From: Pseudomonadota bacterium
Lineage (GTDB): Bacteria; Pseudomonadota; Gammaproteobacteria; Berkiellales; Berkiellaceae
Length of the DNA stretch: 43,349 bases
Direction of reading: 5' to 3'
NCBI GenBank assembly: GCA_018242045.1
Contig: JAFECR010000008.1
Location: 1-43,349 of the forward strand
Shown here: positions 1 to 9,306 of the stretch, one piece after another
How the letters are laid out: every line of letters starts with the position of its first letter
How positions within the stretch are numbered: position 1 is the first letter of the stretch
The notes under the pieces: generated by a model
What the model saw: the letters and a program-made list of their open reading frames with translations, nothing else
Told to the model about the DNA's origin: nothing
Databases searched by the model: none
Made by a program: the position numbers and the translations under genes

Positions 1-6
1 GAAACT

Positions 7-33
7 CCTAATTTTAAAGTGGAAAGAGTATAT
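7..33 (-). repeat. Left copy of a 27-bp window-spanning inverted repeat
   Basis: Read on the minus strand, this stretch begins ATATACTCTTTCCA and matches positions 43289-43315 on the plus strand at 24 of 27 bases; the mismatches are transitions at repeat positions 15 and 19 and one transversion at position 22. The two copies are in inverted orientation about 43.2 kb apart. The left copy lies just downstream of the stop codon of the leucine-rich-repeat gene. It has no internal dyad, so it does not look like a terminator. It could be an element end, a recombination site or a dispersed repeat. Confidence 0.8.
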
Positions 34-40
34 CTAGTGT

Positions 41-2086
41 CTAGTAGGTTGCCGAAAAAAAATTCCTTGCCTTTGTTAAAGCTTCTTCTTTAGCCTGATT
101 ACGCGCCCCGCCTTCTAAATTTGCTATTTTTTCATAAGCTGCGATTTCAAAGTTTTTGAACTGAATAAGCTGAGTAGTAGGAACACGGCTCTCAACCTCA
201 TTGTATAGTTTAATGACAGTTTGTGTAGTGCTTGCAGAAAATGTCTTGGTTAATCTAGCCAATTGTTCATCACAGGCTTTATTGTGGATTTCAAAGCGCC
301 TTTGAACAAAAGCTGCTTTTAAAAAAACGCCTAAATCATAAAATGCCACTAGCAAGCCAGTGGCAACTAAGCCTGAAATAATTGATATAGCTGCATAACC
401 GGTGAGAACAAAAAGGCTGATGAAAGCAGCGCTTAATAAACAAATTGTACCGTAAATTTTAATTTTAGGAATCGTGGGAGTGGTGCTGTTAGAGAGGCTA
501 GAGGGGCTAGTCCTGGTGCAGGTAGCGCTGCGAGTGTTAGGTAAAACTTTTTGTTTTTCAATAGTATTTTTGTACCACATGTAACCCAATTTATGCTTAA
601 GAGATTCCGGAATATCAGTGAGTGTATTTTCTCTGCAATCTAATATTCTGAGTGCTTGGCAATTACCCAGAGATTCTGGTAAAGCTTGGAGTTGATTATT
701 CTTGCAACCTAGTCTACAAAGTGCTTGGCAATTACCCAGAGACTCTGGTAAGACTTGAATTTGGTTGCTATGAAAAAATAGATCGTGCAATGCCTGGCAA
801 TTGCCAAGAGATACAGGCAGGGCTTTGAGTTGATTATTACTGCAATATAACACTTGAAATGCTGGGTAATGACCTAGAAATTCGGGTAAGACCTGGATTT
901 GATTATGATCGCAATCTAACTTCTGTAGTGCACGGCAATTCGCGAGAGATTCTGGTAATGCTTGTATTTGGTTGTCCTGGCAAAATAGCTCTTGCAGTGC
1001 TTGGCAATGACCGAGTGATTTAGGTAAGGTTTTCAATTGATTATGGCTGCAATACAGCACTTCAAGTGCCTGGCATTCGCTTAGAGATTCTGGTAGCGCT
1101 TGTAGCTGATTGGTGTCGCAATCTATCCATTTTAATGCCCGACAAAGACCGATATTGTGTGGTAAGGCTTGTAGTTGGTTTTTTTCGCAAAATAGCTTTT
1201 CCAGTGCTTGGCAATTCACAAGAGACTCAGGTAAGGCTTTGAGTTGATTGCGATAGCAAGATAGTTTTGTTAATGCTTGAAGATTACCCAGATTCTCAGG
1301 CAATGCTTTCAGCTGATTGCGGGAACAATGTAATTCTTGTAGTGACTGGCAATGAATCAAAGATTCAGGTAAGAAGTTGAGTTTGTTATTAGTACAATAG
1401 ATTTTCTTTAGCGTGTTCCAGTAATTTTTGTATTCTGGATTTTTAAATAAACTTTCAGGAATTCGAGTGATATTTAAAGAAGAAATACTAAGTGATGTCC
1501 TGTTAAAATTAATTCGAGGCTTGATTAAAATGGTATTTATACATTCAAGCGCATCGTGCTTTTGCTCCAATGCACTTAGTTGGATATTATCGGCGCTATT
1601 ATTCAAAGTCTTGAGTAGCGCTAATTTATTTTGTGATACTTTTTCATCTGTAGGTAAATTCTTAGCTGTTAATAAATCTTTTATCTCTGCTGCTTGACTG
1701 CTGGAAATGCGCTTAAACTCTGTCATAAACCGCTCATAACACCAAGTATCGCTTGCTTTCCCTTCAGGTGGCAGGACAGACACTTTGTTATCAATTGTTT
1801 TTAAGCGATTCAAAAACGGCATCATGATTTGATTTGAAGTAGCCGTTATATTGAATGTTTTGCAGGTCAGGCGAAGTGCAAAAGCCTCTTCTTGAGACAG
1901 AAAATTAAAGATAGGTTGGATGACATCTTTATTCTGGTTAAAATCAAACACAAGAACCCTTTTTTGATGATCGCGTAATGTGCTGAGCACCTTAATATTT
2001 TTTTGGTGATTATCCAATCTTTTTAGGAAGCTAGAAAGCCAAGTATTACAAATGGTGCAATATACTGCTTGCATTGATATTAACAT
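41..2086 (-). CDS. F-box-like, leucine-rich-repeat membrane protein (putative Dot/Icm effector)
   Basis: I see three parts. An F-box-like stretch (QPIFNFLSQEEAFALRLTCK, about residues 57-76) is followed by a helical linker. About twelve 23-residue leucine-rich repeats occupy residues 226-502, with consensus LPESLGNCQALxxLxCxxNQL and an unusual Cys at the strand position. Two adjacent hydrophobic segments follow at about 546-586, then a charged helical tail. F-box plus LRR is a eukaryotic ubiquitin-ligase adaptor architecture also found among Legionella effectors, so a role as a secreted E3-adaptor that also inserts in host membranes is inference. Start choice: an in-frame TTG at 2128 extends the frame but has no usable ribosome-binding site. 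I take ATG 2086, which is also weak, so the start is uncertain. The gene diverges from the ABC transporter, with under 70 bp between them. A plain LRR scaffold without F-box function is the alternative. Confidence 0.8.
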   Translation of the reverse strand: MLISMQAVYCTICNTWLSSFLKRLDNHQKNIKVLSTLRDHQKRVLVFDFNQNKDVIQPIFNFLSQEEAFALRLTCKTFNITATSNQIMMPFLNRLKTIDNKVSVLPPEGKASDTWCYERFMTEFKRISSSQAAEIKDLLTAKNLPTDEKVSQNKLALLKTLNNSADNIQLSALEQKHDALECINTILIKPRINFNRTSLSISSLNITRIPESLFKNPEYKNYWNTLKKIYCTNNKLNFLPESLIHCQSLQELHCSRNQLKALPENLGNLQALTKLSCYRNQLKALPESLVNCQALEKLFCEKNQLQALPHNIGLCRALKWIDCDTNQLQALPESLSECQALEVLYCSHNQLKTLPKSLGHCQALQELFCQDNQIQALPESLANCRALQKLDCDHNQIQVLPEFLGHYPAFQVLYCSNNQLKALPVSLGNCQALHDLFFHSNQIQVLPESLGNCQALCRLGCKNNQLQALPESLGNCQALRILDCRENTLTDIPESLKHKLGYMWYKNTIEKQKVLPNTRSATCTRTSPSSLSNSTTPTIPKIKIYGTICLLSAAFISLFVLTGYAAISIISGLVATGLLVAFYDLGVFLKAAFVQRRFEIHNKACDEQLARLTKTFSASTTQTVIKLYNEVESRVPTTQLIQFKNFEIAAYEKIANLEGGARNQAKEEALTKARNFFSATY
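581..1411 (-). repeat. Twelve 69-bp LRR-coding repeats
   Basis: The DNA shows a 69-bp periodicity encoding 23-residue leucine-rich repeats, with recurrent tracts for NCQAL and NQLxALPESL. Several adjacent units (for example around 640-740) are very similar at the nucleotide level. This suggests recent unit duplication or gene conversion, and the repeat number may vary between strains. Confidence 0.85.
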
Positions 2087-2153
2087 ACTAAGTTGACAAC
2101 AAAAATAAATGTGGTAGTTTCCTTCCAAATAATAATAAAAACAAAGAATACCC

Positions 2154-3902
2154 GTGACCTTAACATCAGTATTTTCTATCTATAAGCCCTACTTTTCTTT
2201 TAAGCCGGAAAGCCGGCAATTATGGTTTTTGGCGTTATTACTTTGTTTTGGCAATTTATTCCAAGCTATTTTGATTGTGATCAGCAACAATCTTCTTAAT
2301 GCTTTCCTCGCTATTATTATTTGTCCAACTTTTTCTTTTAGTGCGCTGGGTTGGGTTGGCATGCAATATCTGTCTGCTGTCTTCGTACACACATTAGCGG
2401 CGGGTTTTAATTCATACATCGGCGATAAGATTATCGAATACTTTAATCGTGTGATTTTGAATACTTTTGACGAATGGATGCAATCAAAAACCTACTTTGG
2501 CGCGCAATTTTTAAATCAAAGAAAAGTGGTTAATGGTGCTAGTATTTTTAGTTACGATATACAAGAAGCAAATCGATTAACTGTCAGACTGACAGATAAT
2601 TTTTTAAATACGTTTTTTGCCTCATTGGCGGGTCTTTATGGATTGTGGCAACTTTCCTTTCCATTATCGTTAGAAATTGGTTCATTCATTTTGATCATAC
2701 CTGGATATATGGCAATTGGTGCACTGATTTACGCTGTCGTGAATAATCTCATCATTAGAAAATTTGCTCACCAATTAGAAGAAGTGACTGAAAAGCAGTA
2801 TTTATTGGCCAATAAACTCGAAGCACAAGTGCATCATGTTGAAAAGCATGCCGAAGGAATAACATTACTGAATGCAGCCAATCGTGAACAAAAGAATTTT
2901 GTTCAAATGTTAAAGCAAACAACGATTTACAATACAATATTGGCAAAATTACAAGCCTGTTTAACCGCGTTTATTGCACTTAACGATCATTTGCGATATT
3001 TTGTTGGGATCTCACTTTGCATTCCTCAGATCCTTGCTAAAAAAATGTCAGTCGACAACTTGCTTGTTGTGAGTGATTATTTTACGCGAATCACGAATGT
3101 CTTTACTTGGCAATATGACAATTATGAAGATCTTGCTTATTTGAAAGTGATGTCCAGCAAATTAAAATCTTTAGAAAAAGAAATTGCTCAATGGAAAGAA
3201 ATTCAAGGGCAACACGAATTAAACATTGAACAAGGTGAAGAACTTGCTTTTAAATCGCTGGTCATCAATAAACGCGATCAAGATCCTTTACTAAATTGCG
3301 ACTCATTTGAGTTTAAAAAAGCAAAAATAACTTTAATTCAAGGACCATCTGGGGTTGGTAAATCCACCATTATTAAAACCATCAGTAAGTCTTGGCCTTA
3401 TGCCACTGGCAAAATTGTTTTACCTTGCGATAGAAAAGACCTTCATATCATTCCGCAAAAAACGGTATTTCCTCGCCAGAGTACTTTGTATGAAGCCATT
3501 TTGTATCCGCGAGATCAAGAATTACTCACCAAGGCAAATAAGCAAAAAATTGACGAATTATTAGTTGAATTTAAGTTTGGGCCTAATGTCATTAATGAAA
3601 AAGAGGAAGTACGGTATTGGGGTAATACGCTAAGCGGGGGGGAACAGCAACGTGTTGCGTTATTACGTTTTATATTATTTAAGCCAAAAGTGCTGTTAAT
3701 GGATGAGCCTCTTTCCGCGCTTAATCCAGAATTGCAAACTTTTTGTGAGAAGCTTTTGCGAAAACATATTAAAAATTCTGGCGCCACGGTTCTTTTAATC
3801 GATCACCGAGATACCAGCATTGCCCCTGCACCTGGTTCATTTGTTTTCCATGATGATATTGTCCATTTAGCAGATCGCAAATTGACAAGAGGCTTTAGCT
3901 AA
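2154..3902 (+). CDS. ABC transporter, fused permease and ATPase (ABCD/YddA type)
   Basis: This half-transporter has an N-terminal membrane domain of about six hydrophobic segments (roughly residues 20-310) and a C-terminal nucleotide-binding domain. Visible motifs are Walker A GPSGVGKST (397-405), signature LSGGEQQRVAL (from 493), Walker B VLLMDEP (about 513) and an H-loop in LLIDHRD. The Q-loop context IPQKTVFPRQSTLYEAILYP is typical of the ABCD/YddA branch, which exports or imports peptides, vitamin-like or acyl substrates; the substrate cannot be read here. Translation starts at GTG 2154, the only sensible start before the membrane domain, and without a clear Shine-Dalgarno sequence. The gene converges on icmB with a 6-bp gap. 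It is not a known part of the Dot/Icm machine, and its job here is unknown. The length of 582 residues is normal for the family. Confidence 0.85.
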   Translation: MTLTSVFSIYKPYFSFKPESRQLWFLALLLCFGNLFQAILIVISNNLLNAFLAIIICPTFSFSALGWVGMQYLSAVFVHTLAAGFNSYIGDKIIEYFNRVILNTFDEWMQSKTYFGAQFLNQRKVVNGASIFSYDIQEANRLTVRLTDNFLNTFFASLAGLYGLWQLSFPLSLEIGSFILIIPGYMAIGALIYAVVNNLIIRKFAHQLEEVTEKQYLLANKLEAQVHHVEKHAEGITLLNAANREQKNFVQMLKQTTIYNTILAKLQACLTAFIALNDHLRYFVGISLCIPQILAKKMSVDNLLVVSDYFTRITNVFTWQYDNYEDLAYLKVMSSKLKSLEKEIAQWKEIQGQHELNIEQGEELAFKSLVINKRDQDPLLNCDSFEFKKAKITLIQGPSGVGKSTIIKTISKSWPYATGKIVLPCDRKDLHIIPQKTVFPRQSTLYEAILYPRDQELLTKANKQKIDELLVEFKFGPNVINEKEEVRYWGNTLSGGEQQRVALLRFILFKPKVLLMDEPLSALNPELQTFCEKLLRKHIKNSGATVLLIDHRDTSIAPAPGSFVFHDDIVHLADRKLTRGFS

Positions 3903-3910
3903 TAGCCTCT
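3888..3910. terminator. Short hairpin between the convergent ABC transporter and icmB genes
   Basis: AGAGGCT (3888-3894) and AGCCTCT (3904-3910) form a perfect 7-bp stem with a 9-base loop that contains the stop codon of the ABC gene and touches that of icmB. There is no T tract on either side, so it is at best a weak bidirectional terminator. It could also be chance. Confidence 0.35.
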
Positions 3911-6900
3911 AACCTTGAATAGGTAACTGAGCCGTTGCTGGTGTTGTTCCTTCATAAACGTGCATGATTTCTTCAATAAGCTCATCTATCACACTCGTTG
4001 CCGCAGCATCATCTACGCGTTGACCTGCTTCTTTACGTTTAGCCAAACGTTGTTCAACAACTTTGGCGGCGCTACCAGAAGGGTAGAGCATGGCGAGTAA
4101 TTTTCTTGTTTCAGCTGAGCCAATTTTTTTGTAAAGTGCATTTCGAATGCGAGCATCTTCTGCGGTGGTATTAAAAGCCCATAATTCAATAGGCCCTAAG
4201 GTGCTAGTACATAGCTGTGTGTTCATACCCAGTTTGGTCGCAAATTGAGCTAAGAAAGTAGCCCCTTCTGGGCGTGGACCATGAACTCTGGATTGTAGCG
4301 CAATTTTGGCAGTTTCAGATAAACCAAAAGTTTTAACTGATTTATCAATGGCTTGTTGCGGCCCTGCATCCATAATGAATATAGAAGTAGCAAATTCGAC
4401 CATGACGGGATCAAAATCTTCTAAAGATTGAGAGAGTAGGGCAACTTGAACTTTCCACTTTCGACCTTCGCGCATATCCACAATCACTTGATCTCTTACT
4501 GACTGTGCTTTAGAGGTTCGATGAAATTCATCCATCACAATCCGTTTGGGATCTTCTCGGATCTGAAGGATACGCTGACGATGATAATCTTGAAACATAG
4601 CGGGAAAATCTTCGACGTTTTCTTCCGTTAAATAAAATGACTTTGCTAGAATATAACGCGCCAACATGTACATGACGGCAGTTTGCCTATCAGCCGCATC
4701 ACCGCCAGTTTTAGCAACTTCATCAAGATCAAGTGAAACCACACGCGCTTCACCAAGATCAAATTGTGTAATACGAGACAAAATCGGATATTCTCGCACG
4801 GCTGCCGAAAGCATACGCCCAAAAGCGGCAATTAAAGGCTCGCCTGTTGGGACGACAATTTTACCATAAAGATCTTCAACCGCTTTGGTACGACAAATAG
4901 AAACAGCATCAGATATGAGTGGAGAACAGTAACGCTGTGCAAGTTGCGCTTCATGAATTTTACCGCCTTTAAAGAGCGCATCGACCACTTCCCACCAGGA
5001 GGTGTGCTGATCGGCGCTAAAGCCTAATTCATCAAGCCCCTTGTCAGCAATGGGCTCTAACTCACGGGTATATTTGTTTGGATTTTGATTATCCATTAAG
5101 TTTTTATAAAGCTCATCCACGACCATACCGGCCATATCTGAAACCCCGTCGTAAGATTTAGACTCACCCACAGGTGTTGCCAATAAGGTGATAAAATTTA
5201 CCAAAAAGCTTCTTTCTTGTGGGGTTGGAAAACGACAGCCCAATTGCGTATCAAAAGGATTAATGGAATAACTTGGCGTCATTCTTAAGCGATGATAAGC
5301 AGCAAGATGTTGCTGATCTTTGGGGAGCGCTTCCTTAATTAAGGAAATCAAGCCAGAGCTTGAAGGACCAATATCAATGACAGCGATGCGTGGCAATCGG
5401 GTGATCCCTGCTTGTAAGCATAAGGCAAGATTAATAGAGTTAGAAAGCACGGATTTACCGGAACCTGGCCTTGCGTAAACTAAATCAATCCATGTGGTTT
5501 GTTGCGTTGATCCTGGTTGATATGGCCATGGTTTGCCATCAGGAGAACGAAGTAACGTTGCTCCCGTTATCCAAGGCGATGCTGGTCTTGTAAACGGCAA
5601 CATGTAACAAACATCATTTAAAGGAGCAACGGAGGGCGTTGCAATATTATTAGTGCTAAGACCAAGGCAGGTCGTTAATGCTGCTTCATAACTATCGCCG
5701 CTAAATTCGCCAATTTCACAATGTCCCCAACTTTGCACCGCTTTGGCCAATTCTGCTGCACGCGTTCTTAATAAACGTTCTTCACCAATATTAGCCCAGG
5801 TTGACATACTGACCCGTAACTTTACAATCGCAAAGTCAGTGCTGTTATCATAATAATTGAGCAACTCTGCTGCATCTGTTATTAAGGGGTTTTGTGAGGA
5901 AGCAAAGCTTAATATGGAAGCTAAAATTGGCTTAACCCCTAAGGTTTTAATACCATCGCTTTCAATTAAGTAGGATATTCTCCATGGAAAACGAGAGTGT
6001 AATGCTTTTTTAAAAAGCTCAAAAAACGGCTTAATTTCTTGAGGGAATAAATCGATATAATGGGTTGAATACAATTTATCGCCAATTTGGCAAATTCTAA
6101 GATTGATAACCTCGCCATCTCGTGGAATAATTTGTGGCACTAAAGCCGGCCATACGATTTCTGAAACATCTCGCTTTTTGGGATCTTGAATATTACGAAC
6201 CGGAATTTTATCGCCTGGTAAAACAGGGCGCCAATCACGATCTGTATAATCAGGATCAACACTTTTTCGCATTTCATAAACAGCTTGGTGAACATCCAGT
6301 ATCACAGCATAAAGATTAACATCGCGTAAATCATTTACAACACTGCGCACAAAAGAATCATGTGTTTCACGCAATTCTGGGACAGCAGCCATGATATTTT
6401 GAGAATATTTCATCGATGGCAGTTTAATGCCTTTGGCATGTTCTAGTTTATTTTTTTTAGATTGTTCTAATTGCGCTTTGGTAAGGGAATTTGGACGTGT
6501 CCAGAGCACAAAATAACATTCTTCGCTGGCGCAAAATTTGGCAAGGTGATTAATTCTTTCTTCAAAGAGATCATGTAAATCGATTTTAAGTCTTTCACAA
6601 GTCGCCATGGCTGGCTTAAAAATATCGCGGATCTCATCTTTGACTAAATCTTTATCATAATGGAAATATACTTGCACGGCATGCCCTAAGCGAGAAAGCG
6701 CTGGAGAAAGCGTGTTAATTAAACCATTATGAATTCTATCAAATTCCTGAGGGCCAACTAATTCTGTTGCCCCATGTAAGCGAATAACAGAAAGTAAGGA
6801 ACCCTCTCTAGACACTAAGGTGTGATGACTATCTGCAGTTTCAATTGAACAATAATAATCTGTTGTTTGACCAAGAGATGCCCCAATCCAAGCCATAAAA

Positions 6901-6941
6901 GCATCAATGCTATCAAGGACAGGATCAATAAAAGTTGACAT
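3909..6941 (-). CDS. icmB: Dot/Icm ATPase IcmB/DotO (VirB4-like)
   Basis: A 1,010-residue protein, almost exactly the length of Legionella IcmB/DotO. It has Walker A ARPGSGKS at residues 490-497, a following acidic segment (IAVIDIG), and a conserved C-terminal half with RIVMDEFHRT resembling a Walker B. DotO is the VirB4-class ATPase that forms the cytoplasmic hexamer-of-dimers energising the type IVB channel. The start ATG at 6941 is preceded by GAGGGAAC, a good ribosome-binding site. It is the last gene of the long dotD-to-icmB operon, 14 bp after icmG. In Legionella, icmC, icmD and icmJ lie between icmG and icmB; they are absent here. Confidence 0.96.
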   Translation of the reverse strand: MSTFIDPVLDSIDAFMAWIGASLGQTTDYYCSIETADSHHTLVSREGSLLSVIRLHGATELVGPQEFDRIHNGLINTLSPALSRLGHAVQVYFHYDKDLVKDEIRDIFKPAMATCERLKIDLHDLFEERINHLAKFCASEECYFVLWTRPNSLTKAQLEQSKKNKLEHAKGIKLPSMKYSQNIMAAVPELRETHDSFVRSVVNDLRDVNLYAVILDVHQAVYEMRKSVDPDYTDRDWRPVLPGDKIPVRNIQDPKKRDVSEIVWPALVPQIIPRDGEVINLRICQIGDKLYSTHYIDLFPQEIKPFFELFKKALHSRFPWRISYLIESDGIKTLGVKPILASILSFASSQNPLITDAAELLNYYDNSTDFAIVKLRVSMSTWANIGEERLLRTRAAELAKAVQSWGHCEIGEFSGDSYEAALTTCLGLSTNNIATPSVAPLNDVCYMLPFTRPASPWITGATLLRSPDGKPWPYQPGSTQQTTWIDLVYARPGSGKSVLSNSINLALCLQAGITRLPRIAVIDIGPSSSGLISLIKEALPKDQQHLAAYHRLRMTPSYSINPFDTQLGCRFPTPQERSFLVNFITLLATPVGESKSYDGVSDMAGMVVDELYKNLMDNQNPNKYTRELEPIADKGLDELGFSADQHTSWWEVVDALFKGGKIHEAQLAQRYCSPLISDAVSICRTKAVEDLYGKIVVPTGEPLIAAFGRMLSAAVREYPILSRITQFDLGEARVVSLDLDEVAKTGGDAADRQTAVMYMLARYILAKSFYLTEENVEDFPAMFQDYHRQRILQIREDPKRIVMDEFHRTSKAQSVRDQVIVDMREGRKWKVQVALLSQSLEDFDPVMVEFATSIFIMDAGPQQAIDKSVKTFGLSETAKIALQSRVHGPRPEGATFLAQFATKLGMNTQLCTSTLGPIELWAFNTTAEDARIRNALYKKIGSAETRKLLAMLYPSGSAAKVVEQRLAKRKEAGQRVDDAAATSVIDELIEEIMHVYEGTTPATAQLPIQG

Positions 6942-6955
6942 GTTCCCTCACACAA

Positions 6956-7825
6956 TTAACGTAATGTCACGCCAGATGTGGTGATAACAATCCCATTTGG
7001 CGCATCAATTTTTAGCACTTTGCCATATTCACCCACAGAATCTCCTTCCGTGATGGTAATGGTTTTACCTTCACGCGTCCGAAGCCATGCGCGTCCCGGA
7101 ATAATGGCATGAATGCTATAGGTTGGGCTGCTATAAGCTTCTGATTTAGGGCTTATTTTCTTTGGCTTGGCTGCTTTTTTGACTCTTTGCGCTTCCTTTG
7201 CTTGTGCATTTATTTGCTCTTGACGTACCGCACTTACTTGAGCGCTTAATTCTTGCACCGATGCTGAAAGTGTTGACAATTCATTTTGCATGTTTGAAAT
7301 AATCTTATTGGTTGCCCCTAAATTTTGGGTGGAGTTAACTAATTCTTTTTGCATGGCTTCAAATTGTTGTTTTTGAGCAAGTAGCTGTTGATCTATCCTC
7401 TTTTGCAAATTAGCAGCAATCTTTTCTTCTGAGGAAGCAAATTTTGCTTGTTCTTGTGCTTGGGCGACATCAGGTATCGTTGTTTTAGGAAAACCTTCTG
7501 CTATTGGCGCAGGTGCAGGTTCAATTTTTGGCGCAGTTTTAACTTCAGTGATAGGCGCTTCTTTAGGAGGGCCTTTTTCTTGGGTTTCTTTTGAAGAGCT
7601 TAACATGCCAAATACTTTCCAACCAATAAAGCCAATAATGGCAAGGCCGATGAGCAGCGGCAAAACGACGTTTCGCTGCTTTGGCATTGCTTCTACAGGC
7701 GTTTCAGTTTCTCCTATGCTTTCACTGGTGGTTAGGAGATCATCATGTTCATCTGATTCAAAATCAAATTCTTCGCCAAATTCTTCTTCGTGTTCTTTGG
7801 GCTCGTCTTTATCGGAGTTCGCCAT
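6956..7825 (-). CDS. icmG: Inner-membrane protein IcmG/DotF
   Basis: The protein (289 residues) has an acidic cytoplasmic N terminus rich in Asp/Glu, one transmembrane helix (about 52-74, VVLPLLIGLAIIGFIGWKVF), a Gln-rich periplasmic coiled coil (about 125-205) and a compact C-terminal beta domain ending ITTSGVTLR. This is the DotF plan, and the length matches the roughly 270 residues in Legionella. DotF associates with the DotC-DotD-DotG-DotH core and may contact substrates. I chose ATG 7825 over the in-frame TTG at 7831 because GAGGG precedes it at suitable spacing. It lies 9 bp after icmE. Confidence 0.93.
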   Translation of the reverse strand: MANSDKDEPKEHEEEFGEEFDFESDEHDDLLTTSESIGETETPVEAMPKQRNVVLPLLIGLAIIGFIGWKVFGMLSSSKETQEKGPPKEAPITEVKTAPKIEPAPAPIAEGFPKTTIPDVAQAQEQAKFASSEEKIAANLQKRIDQQLLAQKQQFEAMQKELVNSTQNLGATNKIISNMQNELSTLSASVQELSAQVSAVRQEQINAQAKEAQRVKKAAKPKKISPKSEAYSSPTYSIHAIIPGRAWLRTREGKTITITEGDSVGEYGKVLKIDAPNGIVITTSGVTLR

Positions 7826-7834
7826 TATCAACCC

Positions 7835-9304
7835 TCATTCTTCATCGCTCACGTCAACGTCACTTAAGAATAACAACCCGACACTGGTACCTTGATCGAC
7901 CGTTACTGTATAGGGAGTATTAAAGTATGGTTTGATTGCTTGACTTGTTTGCTTTCCAAGTTCACCAAGCGCTACAAAAAATATTTGTCTGTTATCCAAT
8001 TCTGGATAGGTGGAAGTTGTTGTACCAGTTAGGGGTGAGGTTGTGGTGGTAGACCCTTGCTGAGCAATTGCTTGACCATACCCTTGAATAAATGAAGCCG
8101 CAAATAACATCCCATAGCGTTGCAAAAGGTGACGATCATAATCGGTAGCTAATGCCGTTCGTGCTGTATCAGGATCAATCGCCACGGCAGATACGCCAAA
8201 TGATTTTGCTTTTTTGGGCAGCGTCATTTGATTGAAATTAATGGTTAAACTGGTTTGTTGCGCTTGATGGGTAAAAGTGCCAATTAATCTACCACCATTA
8301 TATTTGCCACTAACGACAGTGGCTAAAACAGGGCCGGGTTCATCGGTATTGACAGCCGTGTCCAGTACACCAAATAAAACAGTGCCAGCTTTGATAAATA
8401 CTTTTTTGTGTGCCGGGCGAACATTGCCTAATCTTGCTGCAGAGGGGCTGACACCGCTGCGCGTCAGGGTTTTGGTTGTTGTGACAACTTCTACTTCGCT
8501 AACGCGTTTAAATTCTTTATCAGCTAATACACCTTTGACATAAGATTGAACAGGAATTTTGGCCCATTCATTATAGGCGCTTGTCGCGTAAGTTTTCATT
8601 TGACCAGCTGTTTTTTGCACGGAGGCTTCATATTCTTTTTGTTGTTGCTCTGCAAGACGTCGTTGTCTTTCTAGTTCCTTTAGTCTTTCTTGTTCTGCGC
8701 GTTGCTTCTCAAGTTGTTCGCGTTGCTCTCTGAGACGTTGTTCTTGTAATTCTCTGGCTCTGTCTTGTGTGGATTTTCCAAAAGGGCCACCATCACCAGA
8801 GCCAAATGGGCTTCCCGTTCCTGCAGTGCCAGTACCTGCCCCACCAGGACCAGCCGCACCAAAAGCACCACCACCTTCTAAGCCTCCCATTCCTGCATCG
8901 CCAAGCCCTAGTCGGCCAATTTTGTTGCGTTGTTCACCTTTGGCAATGGCATCTAAAGCGGCGGCATCGGCGGCATTTTTATCAGCAGGATTTGCCATAG
9001 CACCAACGATGGTTGGAATGGCGCTAGATTTTGTTTGTAAAGCTTCTTGAGCACGGCGCTCATTTTCTTTCATTAGAAGTTCGCGTTGTTTTTCGGTAGT
9101 AGAGCCACCGGGGGTTGCTTTAATATCAGTTGGCACTGCCAAGACTTGTGACGTTTGCTTTGACAGAATATCTTCTCCCGTGTCCTTGCCACGCATGATG
9201 GCGATAGCAACACCAATAGCGATGATCACACCAAAGATGATAACAAAGGTACGTGTCTTAGAATTTGATAATCCTGCAAACAAATTGCTCGGTTTTTTGG
9301 CCAT
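7835..9304 (-). CDS. icmE: Channel protein IcmE/DotG (VirB10-like), short form
   Basis: The protein has an inner-membrane anchor at residues 17-37, a Gly-rich linker (about 130-175), a highly charged Gln/Arg/Glu coiled coil (about 183-233) and a C-terminal VirB10/TraF-like domain ending FNTPYTVTVDQGTSVGLLFL. DotG spans both membranes and forms the central channel of the core complex. At 489 residues it is about half the size of L. pneumophila DotG (about 1,050), because the long array of degenerate pentapeptide repeats between anchor and C-domain is replaced by the short Gly and coiled-coil linker. The start ATG lies 2 bp after the icmK stop, so translation is probably coupled. Confidence 0.95.
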   Translation of the reverse strand: MAKKPSNLFAGLSNSKTRTFVIIFGVIIAIGVAIAIMRGKDTGEDILSKQTSQVLAVPTDIKATPGGSTTEKQRELLMKENERRAQEALQTKSSAIPTIVGAMANPADKNAADAAALDAIAKGEQRNKIGRLGLGDAGMGGLEGGGAFGAAGPGGAGTGTAGTGSPFGSGDGGPFGKSTQDRARELQEQRLREQREQLEKQRAEQERLKELERQRRLAEQQQKEYEASVQKTAGQMKTYATSAYNEWAKIPVQSYVKGVLADKEFKRVSEVEVVTTTKTLTRSGVSPSAARLGNVRPAHKKVFIKAGTVLFGVLDTAVNTDEPGPVLATVVSGKYNGGRLIGTFTHQAQQTSLTINFNQMTLPKKAKSFGVSAVAIDPDTARTALATDYDRHLLQRYGMLFAASFIQGYGQAIAQQGSTTTTSPLTGTTTSTYPELDNRQIFFVALGELGKQTSQAIKPYFNTPYTVTVDQGTSVGLLFLSDVDVSDEE

Positions 9305-9306
9305 AA

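Noticed and set aside
581..1411. Regular 69-bp repeats resembling an array
   Set aside because: The periodicity is fully explained by in-frame 23-residue leucine-rich repeats; there are no unique spacers, so it is not CRISPR.
2093..2098. TTGACA near the divergent LRR/ABC starts
   Set aside because: No -10 at 16-18 bases downstream on the plus strand, so it was not called a promoter.
8769..9050. Plus-strand Pro/Ala-rich open frame
   Set aside because: It is the antisense of the Gly-rich linker of icmE; no ribosome-binding site and low-complexity composition.
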